In this document: positions 32,308 to 39,277 of the stretch, one piece after another
Numbering within the stretch: the stretch's first letter is position 1
Layout: every line of letters begins with the position of its first letter
From: an uncultured Anaerolineae bacterium
Lineage (GTDB): Bacteria > Chloroflexota > Anaerolineae > Anaerolineales > Villigracilaceae
Direction of reading: 5' to 3'
Length of the DNA: 39,277 bases
Assembly (NCBI GenBank): GCA_937120535.1
Contig: CAKZJX010000073.1
Span: forward strand, 1-39,277
The notes under the pieces: generated by a model
Told to the model about the DNA's origin: nothing
Seen by the model: only the letters and a program-made list of their open reading frames with translations
Database searches by the model: none
Position numbers and translations under genes: made by a program

Positions 32308-32889
32308 ATGTCCAATCCGTTAACCCCGGAAGAAAAGCAAATCCTATTGCGCTTAGCGCGCCAAGCCCTGGAAAAAGGGGTGCGCGGCGAAAAACTTCCC
32401 CCTCTGGATTGGGAGCGTCTTCCGCCGGCGCTGCACGCGCCCGGCGCTTCGTTCGTCACCCTGACTGTTCACGGAGAGCTGCGAGGATGCATCGGCACGC
32501 TGGAGGCCCGCCAGCCCTTGGCAGAGGACGTGCGCGAGCACGCTGTTTCTGCCGCCTTGAACGATTATCGTTTCCCTCCCGTGCAACCCGAAGAAGTGAA
32601 CGAGATTCAGATCGAGATCTCGCACCTGAACGAGCCCCAGCGGCTGGAGTACACTACCCCTGATGAGCTGGTTGCCCGGCTCCGCCCCGGCGTGGACGGC
32701 GTGGTGTTGCGAGACGGGATCTGCCGTGCGACCTTTTTGCCCCAAGTTTGGGAGAAGCTCCCAGAGCCGGCGGAGTTTCTCTCTCACCTATGTAGGAAGA
32801 TGGGAGCGGAGCCGGATCTGTGGCGGCGCAAGCCTCTGGAAGTGTTTGTGTACCAGGTGGAAGAATTTCACGAGCCGGAAGCGGAATGA
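32308..32889 (+). CDS. AMMECR1 domain protein
   Basis: A 193-residue protein covering the whole AMMECR1 domain: LTPEEKQILLRLARQALE, GASFVTLTVHGELRGCIGTLE with the invariant LRGCIG near residue 58, DVREHAVSAALNDYRFPPV, and ICRATFLPQVWEKLPEPAEFLSHLC. The biochemical role is unknown for the family; the bacterial version often sits with Memo and radical-SAM genes (AmmeMemoRadiSam), but those partners are not here. A good ribosome site (GGGAGGGT) precedes ATG. Its last codons overlap the start of a DNA methyltransferase gene by four bases (ATGA). Confidence 0.92.
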   Translation: MSNPLTPEEKQILLRLARQALEKGVRGEKLPPLDWERLPPALHAPGASFVTLTVHGELRGCIGTLEARQPLAEDVREHAVSAALNDYRFPPVQPEEVNEIQIEISHLNEPQRLEYTTPDELVARLRPGVDGVVLRDGICRATFLPQVWEKLPEPAEFLSHLCRKMGAEPDLWRRKPLEVFVYQVEEFHEPEAE

Positions 32890-33992
32890 GTCCCCTGCCG
32901 CTCGATCAGATCATTGAAGGCGACTGCATTCAGGTGCTGGAGACCTTTCCAGAAGCCTGTGTAGACCTGATTTTTGCCGATCCTCCTTACAACCTGCAAC
33001 TGCAGCAGGAGCTGCATCGCCCGAACATGACCCGGGTGGATGCGGTGAACGATGCCTGGGACCGCTTTGAATCGTTTGAAGAGTATGATGCTTTCACCCG
33101 CCGTTGGCTGGCCGCGTGCCGACGGGTGTTGAAGCCGACCGGGACGATCTGGGTGATCGGCACTTACCATAATATCTTTCGGGTGGGCACCATCTTACAG
33201 GACCTGGGTTTTTGGATTCTGAACGATGTGATCTGGATCAAGAGCAATCCGATGCCCAATTTCCGCGGGGTGCGCTTGACCAATGCCCATGAGACGCTGA
33301 TCTGGGCCAGTCATCACAAAGGGGCCAAGTACACGTTCAACTATCGCGCCATGAAGGAATTGGGGGCTGGCAAGCAGATGCGCTCCGATTGGTGGCTGAT
33401 CTCGTTGGCAACCGGCGCCGAGCGCCTGCGCGATGAGACAGGAAAAAAGCTTCACTCGACCCAGAAGCCAGAAGCTCTGCTCTACCGGGTGATCTTGGCC
33501 TCGAGCCGGCCCGGGGATGTGGTGCTCGACCCGTTCTTCGGCAGCGGGACCACCGGCGTGGTAGCTAAGCGCCTGCATCGTCGCTGGATCGGCATCGAGA
33601 AGGAGCCGCGTTACATCGAGGCGGCGCGCCGGCGAATCGCGGCAACGCCGATCGAGGCCTTTTCTCCGGAGACCTTCGAGGTTGGCGAGAAGCGTCGAAC
33701 TGCTCCAGAGGTGGCCTTCTCCCAGCTGGTGGAGAACGGCTGGGTTCGGCCCGGACAACGGTTGTTCTTTGCCCGCGATCCGGAACGCACGGCTACCGTG
33801 AAATCTGATGCGCGGCTGCGCACAGCCGATGGGTTTGAGGGGAGCATCCATCAAGCCGGTAGTCACTACCTGAGCGGCGCGCCCTGCAATGGCTGGGAGC
33901 ATTGGTACGTTCAGCATGAGGGCCGCTTCGTGGCGCTGGCAGTGCTGCGCGAGCGATTTCGGCAGGGGATGGAGAGAGAACAGGACGGCTGA
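32886..33992 (+). CDS. CcrM-like orphan adenine-N6 DNA methyltransferase with RAMA domain
   Basis: A 368-residue beta-class methyltransferase: the catalytic DPPYNLQ motif near residue 33 precedes the SAM-binding block VVLDPFFGSGTTGVVAKR near residue 215, and MSPLPLDQIIEGDCIQVLE is the usual start. The C-terminal ~90 residues (FSQLVENGWVRPGQRLFFA; DGFEGSIHQAGSHYLSG; CNGWEHWYV) form a RAMA domain as in CcrM. The central segment IWIKSNPMPNFRGVRLTNAHETLIWA is also CcrM-like. CcrM methylates GANTC and times the cell cycle in Alphaproteobacteria; here the target is a prediction. No restriction gene is adjacent. ATG 32886 overlaps the AMMECR1 stop. Confidence 0.9.
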   Translation: MSPLPLDQIIEGDCIQVLETFPEACVDLIFADPPYNLQLQQELHRPNMTRVDAVNDAWDRFESFEEYDAFTRRWLAACRRVLKPTGTIWVIGTYHNIFRVGTILQDLGFWILNDVIWIKSNPMPNFRGVRLTNAHETLIWASHHKGAKYTFNYRAMKELGAGKQMRSDWWLISLATGAERLRDETGKKLHSTQKPEALLYRVILASSRPGDVVLDPFFGSGTTGVVAKRLHRRWIGIEKEPRYIEAARRRIAATPIEAFSPETFEVGEKRRTAPEVAFSQLVENGWVRPGQRLFFARDPERTATVKSDARLRTADGFEGSIHQAGSHYLSGAPCNGWEHWYVQHEGRFVALAVLRERFRQGMEREQDG

Positions 33993-34070
33993 TCGTTGGG
34001 GCAGGGAGGGGGACTTTTGCAGGATCGCCCTTCGCTCTGGTTTAGATGATCTTGGAAGCCTCGGTTACCC

Positions 34071-34118
34071 TTGACAGGCCAAGCGTTCTATGTACAATTA
34101 TGACAATGATACAATTAT
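34071..34118 (+). promoter_or_regulatory. Promoter and likely operator of the GntR gene
   Basis: Perfect TTGACA (34071-34076), 16 bases, TACAAT (34093-34098) preceded by TG. A direct repeat TACAATTAT occurs at 34093-34101 and 34110-34118, 17 bases apart, covering the -10 and the start site. This is a plausible autoregulatory site for the GntR protein. Confidence 0.65.
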
Positions 34119-34141
34119 TACAATCTAATCGGTCAGAACGG

Positions 34142-34591
34142 ATGCCGCATGCGAAGCTGGATTTTGAACTGGACTTTCACTCTGGCCTGCCGATCTACAT
34201 GCAGATCGTCAACCAGATCGCCGGCCGGGTCGCCAACGGCTTGCTCAAGCCGGGCGATCAGTTGCCGACGGTGCGGACCTTGGCGCAGGAGTTACGCGTG
34301 AATTTCAATACGGTGGCTCGCGCCTACCGCATCTTGCATGAAGCGCGCATCCTCTCCACCCAACAGGGTCGCGGTACGTTCGTGGTGGAGACGCCACCTC
34401 CGGCAGTCACCGAGCGGCTACGGCAAGAAACGCTCGAGGGACTCACTCGGCGGTTTCTCGAGGAGGCCTTTCGGTTGGGGTTTGCTCCGTTGGAGATTCG
34501 CCGTGCGGTGCGTGAGCAACTCAAGGCTTGGCGCGCCGGCGAAGCTGAGGACGATGAGCCGCCCCTTGCAGCCGAGGGCCGGCGCTGGTAG
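34142..34591 (+). CDS. YtrA-subfamily GntR transcriptional regulator
   Basis: A 149-residue protein. The winged helix covers ~8-85: SGLPIYMQIVNQIAGRVANG, LKPGDQLPTVRTLAQELRVN, FNTVARAYRILHEARIL, QGRGTFVVE are all standard GntR. The short helical tail (~65 residues) without a ligand domain defines the YtrA type, which usually represses its own operon and responds to cell-envelope stress or antibiotics. ATG 34142 fits the family length but has no ribosome site; in-frame ATGs at 34100 and 34106 coincide with the predicted transcription start and could give a leaderless, 12-14 residue longer form. First gene of a five-gene run. Confidence 0.85.
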   Translation: MPHAKLDFELDFHSGLPIYMQIVNQIAGRVANGLLKPGDQLPTVRTLAQELRVNFNTVARAYRILHEARILSTQQGRGTFVVETPPPAVTERLRQETLEGLTRRFLEEAFRLGFAPLEIRRAVREQLKAWRAGEAEDDEPPLAAEGRRW

Positions 34592-34646
34592 AGGAATAGA
34601 GAACGGTTGATTTCACAATCTTTTTCTTTGAAAGGAGAATGCTCCG

Positions 34647-35564
34647 ATGAAAGCAAAGCAACTCTTGACTTCACAAGATACGCTGCGCATCCCCGGCGTT
34701 GCTTGGGCGATCTGGGTCGTTATTGTGGCGCTGGCGATAGCTGGCGCGGCCTGGTTGGTCGGCCGAGTGGCCGATGGTTGGATTGCGGCCTATGCAACCA
34801 CCCTGACGGCTGTTGGGTTGTATATCCTGTTTGCGCTCAAGGTGGCGGCGCAGTGGGAAAAGGCGGTGGTGCTGCGCCTTGGGAAATACCATCGTTTGGC
34901 CGGTCCGGGCCTGTTCTGGATCATCCCCATCGTCGAAACCATCCCCTCCTGGATCGATCATCGGGTGATGGTCACGCCCTTTGCCGCCCAGAAAACGCTC
35001 ACCAAGGACACGGTGCCGGTAGACGTGGACGCTGTGCTGTTCTGGGTGGTATGGGATGCAGAGAAGGCGGCTCTGGAGGTGGAGAATTATCGCGTGGCGG
35101 TGGACTGGGCCGCCCAGACCGCTCTGCGCGATATTATCGGACGGATGATGTTGGCCGATATTCTGGTCGGTCGTAGCGTGATTGACAAAGAGCTCCAACA
35201 AGTGATCGACGAGCGAACTACGCCCTGGGGCGTCACGGTGCAGTCGGTGGAGATCCGTGATATTGTCATTCCGCAGGACTTGGAGGCGGCCATGTCGCGT
35301 CAGGCCCAGGCGGAGCGCGAGCGCCAGGCGCGAGTGATCCTGGGTGAATCGGAGAAGCAGATCGCTCAATCGTTTGCCGAGGCGGCGCAAGCCTATCAGG
35401 ACAATCCCACGGCCTTGCACCTGCGTGCCATGAATATGCTCTTTGAAGGCTTGAAGGAGAAGGGCGCGCTGATCATTGTTCCCTCTTCGGCGGTGGACAC
35501 GATGAACTTAGGGGGTCTGAGCGGCCTGGCAGCGCTGGGCGAGCAGCATGTTGACAGGAAGTGA
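34647..35564 (+). CDS. SPFH/Band 7 (stomatin-like) membrane protein
   Basis: A 305-residue protein with two N-terminal membrane helices (WAIWVVIVALAIAGAAWLVG; YATTLTAVGLYILFALKV), then the Band 7 domain starting KAVVLRLGKYHRLAGPGLFW and continuing through VPVDVDAVLFWVVWDAEKAA and LRDIIGRMMLADILVGR. A coiled-coil segment (AMSRQAQAERERQARVILGE) and an oligomerisation tail follow. It is the slipin type found in bacteria; these proteins form large membrane rings that organise lipids and proteases. The usual partner NfeD is missing; instead SdpI- and YhfC-type membrane proteins follow. Clear ribosome site (AAAGGAGA) before ATG 34647. Confidence 0.92.
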   Translation: MKAKQLLTSQDTLRIPGVAWAIWVVIVALAIAGAAWLVGRVADGWIAAYATTLTAVGLYILFALKVAAQWEKAVVLRLGKYHRLAGPGLFWIIPIVETIPSWIDHRVMVTPFAAQKTLTKDTVPVDVDAVLFWVVWDAEKAALEVENYRVAVDWAAQTALRDIIGRMMLADILVGRSVIDKELQQVIDERTTPWGVTVQSVEIRDIVIPQDLEAAMSRQAQAERERQARVILGESEKQIAQSFAEAAQAYQDNPTALHLRAMNMLFEGLKEKGALIIVPSSAVDTMNLGGLSGLAALGEQHVDRK

Positions 35565-35631
35565 TCGCAAGAGCATCCGCGGCTGAGGGTTGGCCGAGGT
35601 TGGCCAGACCTCTTATGGCCGCCATGCGCTC

Positions 35632-35647
35632 TGTTTCACGTGAAACT
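35632..35647. promoter_or_regulatory. parS-like ParB binding site 1
   Basis: TGTTTCACGTGAAACT matches the ParB/Spo0J consensus TGTTTCACGTGAAACA at 15 of 16 positions, with a perfect 14-bp palindrome at 35633-35646. It lies in the gap between the SPFH and SdpI-like genes. Confidence 0.85.
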
Positions 35648-35675
35648 TTTTCTGTGCTTGAATGCGGAGGAAACC

Positions 35676-36317
35676 ATGTCGACTCGTACGACTATCCTGT
35701 TCTCGTTGGCGATGATCCTCGGGGCCTTGCTGGCCGGCGCGTTGCTTTGGGAGCGGTTGCCCGATCCCATGCCTGCTCACTGGAATGCTGCTGGCGAGGT
35801 GGACGGGTATATGTCCCGCACCTGGGGGGTGTTGCTGCTGCCCCTGATTGGACTGGTCATGCTCGGCCTGTTTCTGGTCATCCCGCATATCGATCCGCTC
35901 CGAGGCAATATTGCTGCCTTTCGCAGCACGTTTAACATCTTCGTGACGGCCATCATGGCCTACCTGATGTATCTGTATGCGTTGACGTTGTTGGCAGGGT
36001 TGGGTGTGCCGATCGACATGTCACGCCTGCTCCTGCCGGCCATGGGGGGGCTGCTAATCGGCATCGGTTATCTGCTGACGCGGGCCAAGCGCAACTTTTT
36101 CATTGGCATTCGCACGCCGTGGACATTGGTCAGCGACAGCATATGGGAACGGACGCATCGGTTGGGAGCCAGGTTGTTTGTGGCCGCGGGCGTTGTGATC
36201 GTACTGAGCGCCTTGCTGGGAGAGATGGGCTTCTGGGTGGTGATGGCGGTGGTCTTTGTCGCTGCCTTGGTGCCGGTCGTGTATTCGTATTTGTTGTGGC
36301 GCAGAGAGAATGGATGA
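35676..36317 (+). CDS. SdpI-like immunity/integral membrane protein (DUF1648 plus SdpI region)
   Basis: A 213-residue protein with six or seven membrane helices. The first part has the DUF1648 signature ERLPDPMPAHWNAAGEVDGY with the PxHW(N/D) core, and the second has the SdpI end segment FIGIRTPWTLVSDSIWERTHRLGA. In Bacillus, SdpI gives immunity to the SDP toxin and also signals to the SdpR repressor. Here the repressor-like neighbour is instead a YtrA-type GntR protein. ATG 35676 follows GGAGG by 6 bases. An upstream in-frame start would read through the parS-like site. Confidence 0.9.
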   Translation: MSTRTTILFSLAMILGALLAGALLWERLPDPMPAHWNAAGEVDGYMSRTWGVLLLPLIGLVMLGLFLVIPHIDPLRGNIAAFRSTFNIFVTAIMAYLMYLYALTLLAGLGVPIDMSRLLLPAMGGLLIGIGYLLTRAKRNFFIGIRTPWTLVSDSIWERTHRLGARLFVAAGVVIVLSALLGEMGFWVVMAVVFVAALVPVVYSYLLWRRENG

Positions 36318-36376
36318 GCGAGGGAACGGCCGCAGGCGACGGCGGAACGTTGGGCGTCGCGCCGCGGCCGGCGCTG

Positions 36377-36392
36377 AGTTTCACGTGAAACG
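36377..36392. promoter_or_regulatory. parS-like ParB binding site 2
   Basis: AGTTTCACGTGAAACG keeps the complete 14-bp palindrome (36378-36391) of parS and differs from the 16-bp consensus only at the two outer bases. It lies in the gap between the SdpI-like and DUF4177-like genes, 745 bases from site 1. Confidence 0.8.
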
Positions 36393-36418
36393 TAGGATAG
36401 AGATAGGAGGACGTTGGC

Positions 36419-36643
36419 ATGGCCGAGGGGATTCAAAAGTGGGAGTATCGCGTGCAGACCGTGGGCGGGACGTTTCGCAGGATCAAGGACAAGGATTTGG
36501 AGGCTTTGCTCAATGAGTGGGGCGAGGAGGGATGGGAGGTGATCGCCGTCTATCCCGTCGAGTATACAAAGATCACTCTGATCGCCCGGCGCCCGCTCAC
36601 GCGCGCCGTTCAGCGCCTGCGCTCGATGCCGTCCTATCCATAA
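36419..36643 (+). CDS. Small DUF4177-like protein
   Basis: A 74-residue protein with the compact pattern IQKWEYRVQTVGG ... LEALLNEWGEEGWEVIAVYP, typical of DUF4177 and relatives (W-E-Y strand, then helix with N-E-G-W-E). Function unknown; no membrane segment. ATG 36419 has AGGAGG 8-9 bases upstream. It lies between SdpI-like and YhfC-type genes on the same strand. Confidence 0.75.
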   Translation: MAEGIQKWEYRVQTVGGTFRRIKDKDLEALLNEWGEEGWEVIAVYPVEYTKITLIARRPLTRAVQRLRSMPSYP

Positions 36644-36663
36644 CACTCGACAAGGAGAAAATC

Positions 36664-37500
36664 ATGATCTTGGTCACTTCGTTGATCGGTGTGTTCGGCA
36701 TGATCGCCTTGCCAATTGGGCTGGGCTTTTGGCTGACGCGGGCGTTTCGCTTGCCCTGGAGGTTGTTCTGGTTAGGGGCGCTGGCCTTTTTGGCCTCTCA
36801 GGTGGTGCATATTCCGGTGTTGTACGGGTTGACGGCGGCGTTCCAGGGTGGGGTGTTGCCTAGCCCGCCGTTGGTGTGGCAAGCGGCGTTCGATACCGTT
36901 GTGCTTGGCCTGTTGGCTGGGCTGTTTGAGGAAACGGCGCGTTGGGGGTTGTTTCGGTTTTTCTTGCGCGATCGCCGCACGTGGAATGAAGGGGTGTTGG
37001 TGGGGGCCGGCCACGGCGGCATCGAGGCTTTTTTGTTGGGAGTGATCGGACTGGTCACGGTGGGCACAATGGTCGTTCTTCGGACTGCAGACCTGACGAT
37101 GCTGGGGGTGCCTGCCGAACAAGTGGACGCAATGCGTCTGCAGGTGATGACTTTTTGGGAGGCGCCAGCCTATATGGGCCTGTTGGGATTGGTGGAGCGG
37201 GTGTTTGCGATCACGCTGCACATCGCCCTGTCGGTGATGGTGTTGTATGGGATCGTCTCGGGCCGGCCGATCTGGTTTTGGTTGGCGGTGCTCTGGCACG
37301 CCGTGGTGGATGGGATGGCTGTGTATCTGCTGCCGCGCATCGGGGCGCTGGCTGTGGAGGGGGTGGTGGGGGGAATGGCACTGATCAGCCTGGGAATCCT
37401 GTTTGGGTTGAGACAAGCGTTCGTGAGACAGGATCCGGACCGGGGTGGGCAGGAACCGCTGTCCGTTGAGGAGGATCGGCCGTTCGAGCGGGAAGTCTAG
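36664..37500 (+). CDS. YhfC-family intramembrane metalloprotease homologue
   Basis: A 278-residue protein with about eight membrane helices. The conserved motifs of the YhfC/CAAX-like glutamic protease group are present: FEETARWGLFRFFL near residue 88-100, GAGHGGIEAFLLG near residue 116-128, and LWHAVVDGMAVY near residue 210. The paired glutamates and the two histidines fit the catalytic site. The N-terminus (IGLGFWLTRAFRLPWRLFWLG) is typical. ATG 36664 follows AAGGAGA by 6 bases. The C-terminal tail is acidic. Substrate unknown; nearby SPFH and SdpI-like proteins are candidate partners. Confidence 0.85.
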   Translation: MILVTSLIGVFGMIALPIGLGFWLTRAFRLPWRLFWLGALAFLASQVVHIPVLYGLTAAFQGGVLPSPPLVWQAAFDTVVLGLLAGLFEETARWGLFRFFLRDRRTWNEGVLVGAGHGGIEAFLLGVIGLVTVGTMVVLRTADLTMLGVPAEQVDAMRLQVMTFWEAPAYMGLLGLVERVFAITLHIALSVMVLYGIVSGRPIWFWLAVLWHAVVDGMAVYLLPRIGALAVEGVVGGMALISLGILFGLRQAFVRQDPDRGGQEPLSVEEDRPFEREV

Positions 37501-37533
37501 TTTAGAATGTTTGTTCTGTTTTTTGAGAAAATT

Positions 37534-37557
37534 CATCCTCGCCCTAGGGCGAGGATG
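37534..37557. terminator. Perfect 24-bp palindrome between YhfC and dnaN
   Basis: The arms CATCCTCGCCCT and AGGGCGAGGATG are exact complements without a loop. It lies between convergent stop codons. On the minus strand it is followed by AATTTTC, so it can act as the dnaN terminator; on the plus strand no T-run follows. Confidence 0.65.
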
Positions 37558-37572
37558 TTCGGTGGGTAGGGA

Positions 37573-38697
37573 TTAGCCCAGGTGCATGGGCATGATGACG
37601 TGTAGGAAGCTGTCGTCGCCAACGGGGCGGATGACGCCCGGGGCGTTGGGGGCGGTGGTCTCTAGTGCGACGTTGGGGGTTTTGATCACTTCAAGGACTT
37701 CGCGCAGGAAGCGCACGTTGAAGGCGATCAGCAGGCCGCTGCCGTCTACGGTGGCTTCGACGATGGTTTCGTTGCGGCCGGTTTCTTCGGAGACGGCGGA
37801 GATTTCGACTTCGCCGCTGCCGTTGGTGGATTTGATGTCCAGACGGGCGACGTTGGAGCCTTCGCGGGCGAAGATCTCGGCTTGTTTGCAGGCTTTGAGC
37901 AGGGAGGCAGTGGAGACCAGGGTGCGCGAGGTGTAGCTGCGGGGAATGATGTTTTCGTAATCGGGGAAGACGCCGTCGATCAGTTGGGAGACCAGTTCGA
38001 TGTCTTTGAGGTGGAAGATGACTTGGCCCCGGCCTTTGGGGACGACCATCTGGAGGATCTCGTCGCCGTCGCCGGCGATGCGCGCCAGTTCGTTCAGAGC
38101 CCGGGCCGGCACGATGATGTGGATGGGCTGGGCCGCCGGGGCCGGCAGGACTCCTCGACGCACGGATAGGCGAAATCCGTCGGCAGCGGCCATGGTGACT
38201 TTGTCCTTTTCGACTTTGATGGAGACGCCCATCAGGACCGGTCGAGCTTCGTCGTTGGAAGCGGCAAATGCTACCTGATGCACCATTTCTTTGAAGTCAG
38301 CAATTTTGAATGAGATGGCGCCTTCGAGGTCAGGCACAGGGAGGGGTGGGAATTCTTGGGCGTCAATGCATTTTAGGTCGGTGTTGGAGGCGCCGGAACG
38401 GACGTTGAGAGTTTGAGAGGCAACGTGGAGGGTGAGCAGGGCGTGATCGCCGGGCAGGGTGTTCACCAGGTCGGCAAAGGTGCGCGCTGGAACGGTGGTG
38501 GATCCTTCTCCTTCGATGCGGGCGGGGATCCAGCAGGTGATGCCCAATTCCAGGTTGGTGGCCGATAGGCGCAGACGACCTTCATCGGTGGCCAGGAGCA
38601 CGTTGGCCAACACTGGCAGGGTGCTGCGCGGGGAGACGGCGCGAGAGACAATGCCCAGTCCGCGGGCGAGGTGTTCTTGGAGAACAGTGACTTTCAT
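37573..38697 (-). CDS. dnaN: DNA polymerase III beta subunit (sliding clamp)
   Basis: A 374-residue protein of normal length with the three clamp domains. MKVTVLQEHLARGLGIVSRAV starts domain 1; TLPVLANVLLATDEGRLRLSATNLELGI, FKIADFKEMVHQVAFAASNDEARPVLMGV and QLIDGVFPDYENIIP are domain signatures; the end VIRPVGDDSFLHVIMPMHLG matches the usual terminal PxR/K motif position. It forms the ring that tethers polymerase III to DNA. dnaA is not adjacent in this window. Start ATG 38697 has AGAGGT upstream. Confidence 0.97.
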   Translation of the reverse strand: MKVTVLQEHLARGLGIVSRAVSPRSTLPVLANVLLATDEGRLRLSATNLELGITCWIPARIEGEGSTTVPARTFADLVNTLPGDHALLTLHVASQTLNVRSGASNTDLKCIDAQEFPPLPVPDLEGAISFKIADFKEMVHQVAFAASNDEARPVLMGVSIKVEKDKVTMAAADGFRLSVRRGVLPAPAAQPIHIIVPARALNELARIAGDGDEILQMVVPKGRGQVIFHLKDIELVSQLIDGVFPDYENIIPRSYTSRTLVSTASLLKACKQAEIFAREGSNVARLDIKSTNGSGEVEISAVSEETGRNETIVEATVDGSGLLIAFNVRFLREVLEVIKTPNVALETTAPNAPGVIRPVGDDSFLHVIMPMHLG

Positions 38698-38838
38698 GGC
38701 CGGGACCTCTGTATAGGAGATGATCCGATGATTGCCTGGTCGGTTGGTTTATAAGTATAACATTGAGAGGGGAGATCCGGGGAGCGGAGTCGCTGTAACA
38801 AATTTGGCGGGCAAAAATACGGCAGTCTCCCTGTAAGT

Positions 38839-39110
38839 GTTGACGGGAAGTACAACGGTTGTTAGCAGCTCTTTGATCGTCCAAATAGGGTCGATCAGTC
38901 CAGCTGCCATGGCCGGTGAGTGCAGTAGCCAACGGCGACCGGGGGTATCAACCTCCAAACGCAGTGTCTTGAGCGGTCGAGCCAGGTTGTACACCAGGTC
39001 TTCCCAAGTGGCCGAGGCTGGATACATCTCCCACAGCTTGGAAAACGCCAGCGTCTTGCGCGTCAGGCGACCACTGAAGAGCTGCGATGTATTATTTGGT
39101 GGACAGAAAT
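38839..39110 (-). pseudogene. Transposase C-terminal fragment
   Basis: An open frame on the minus strand reads NNTSQLFSGRLTRKTLAFSK, WEDLVYNLARPLKTLRLEV, RRWLLHSPAMAAGLIDPIW and TIKELLTTVVLPVN. This is the recognisable end of a DDE transposase type I associate with Chloroflexi genomes (the (S/T)PAMAAGL-D-IW motif). The N-terminal two thirds are missing and the frame runs past the end into non-homologous residues toward dnaN. So it is a remnant, not a gene. Confidence 0.65.
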
Positions 39111-39172
39111 GTGTGTGATCAGTTTGGAATGAATATGCGGCCTGGACGGTGAGCAATTAGAATATCTGCTTT

Positions 39173-39270
39173 TAAACTCGAGTTTAGACAAAATTGGGGC
39201 GGTTCTGCCCTTGAGCAAAACCGCCTTCTGGTAGAAACTTGGGATTGTGAACACTCCAGCTTCTACCAGA
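39173..39270. other. Right-edge non-coding stretch with three inverted repeats
   Basis: TAAACTCGAGTTTA (39173-39186) is a perfect 14-bp palindrome. GGCGGTT (39198-39204) pairs with AACCGCC (39219-39225). TCTGGTAGAA (39227-39236) pairs with TTCTACCAGA (39261-39270). These could be an operator, a terminator for a minus-strand gene beyond the window, and the end of a decayed element. No gene is seen. Confidence 0.45.
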
Positions 39271-39277
39271 GAGAACA

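Noticed and set aside
38698-38840. Replication origin upstream of dnaN
   Set aside because: No TTATCCACA-type boxes and no AT-rich unwinding region were seen; only the parS-like sites hint at origin proximity.

Overview
The window looks like a chromosomal segment of a Chloroflexota bacterium, probably Anaerolineae- or Caldilineae-like. This placement is an inference from overall protein character (GroEL without the Gly-Met tail, an SdpI/YhfC cluster, a transposase tail of a type I associate with Chloroflexi, a moderately high GC content) and not from a marker-gene search. Almost everything is ordinary chromosome. The mobile DNA is limited to one decayed insertion sequence, one clear MITE with degenerate relatives, and one transposase tail at the right edge.

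Left part (1-5290): the end of an unknown gene, tRNA-Leu(CAG) with its own promoter, a 526-bp decayed IS, then a zinc-uptake locus made of a Fur/Zur-type regulator, a 66-residue CxxC membrane peptide, ZnuA, ZnuC and ZnuB. Two copies of a palindromic operator lie in front of the regulator and znuA. The locus ended in an intrinsic terminator that a 153-bp MITE has split. tRNA-Val(GAC) and a degenerate MITE-rich non-coding stretch follow.

Middle left (5290-15450): a membrane diguanylate cyclase and ComEC on the minus strand, two overlapping paralogous atypical SDR proteins on the plus strand, an HtrA-type lipoprotein protease behind a CbpA-like DnaJ on the minus strand, and a LOG-family protein on the plus strand. 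The ComEC metallo-beta-lactamase domain has lost its metal-binding motifs.

Centre (15450-25740): groES-groEL under a consensus promoter with a perfect CIRCE operator, two paralogous membrane-anchored TPR proteins, TrmD, an SLC45-like MFS transporter coupled to a BMP-type lipoprotein, a 42-bp tandem repeat, and a large membrane-anchored zinc metallopeptidase.

Right part (25740-39277): a methionine operon (cobalamin-dependent MetH followed by a fused homocysteine methyltransferase/MTHFR) under a SAM-I riboswitch with a transcription terminator; a flavin reductase; an AMMECR1 protein overlapping a CcrM-like orphan adenine methyltransferase; a five-gene, mostly membrane-associated cluster (YtrA-type GntR, SPFH, SdpI-like, DUF4177-like, YhfC-type) with two parS-like sites in its gaps; and dnaN. 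The parS sites and dnaN suggest that this end lies in the origin-proximal part of the chromosome, although no DnaA-box cluster was seen. Several genes with a strong -10 element sit so close to it that they appear to be made from leaderless mRNAs, next to genes with classical Shine-Dalgarno sites.
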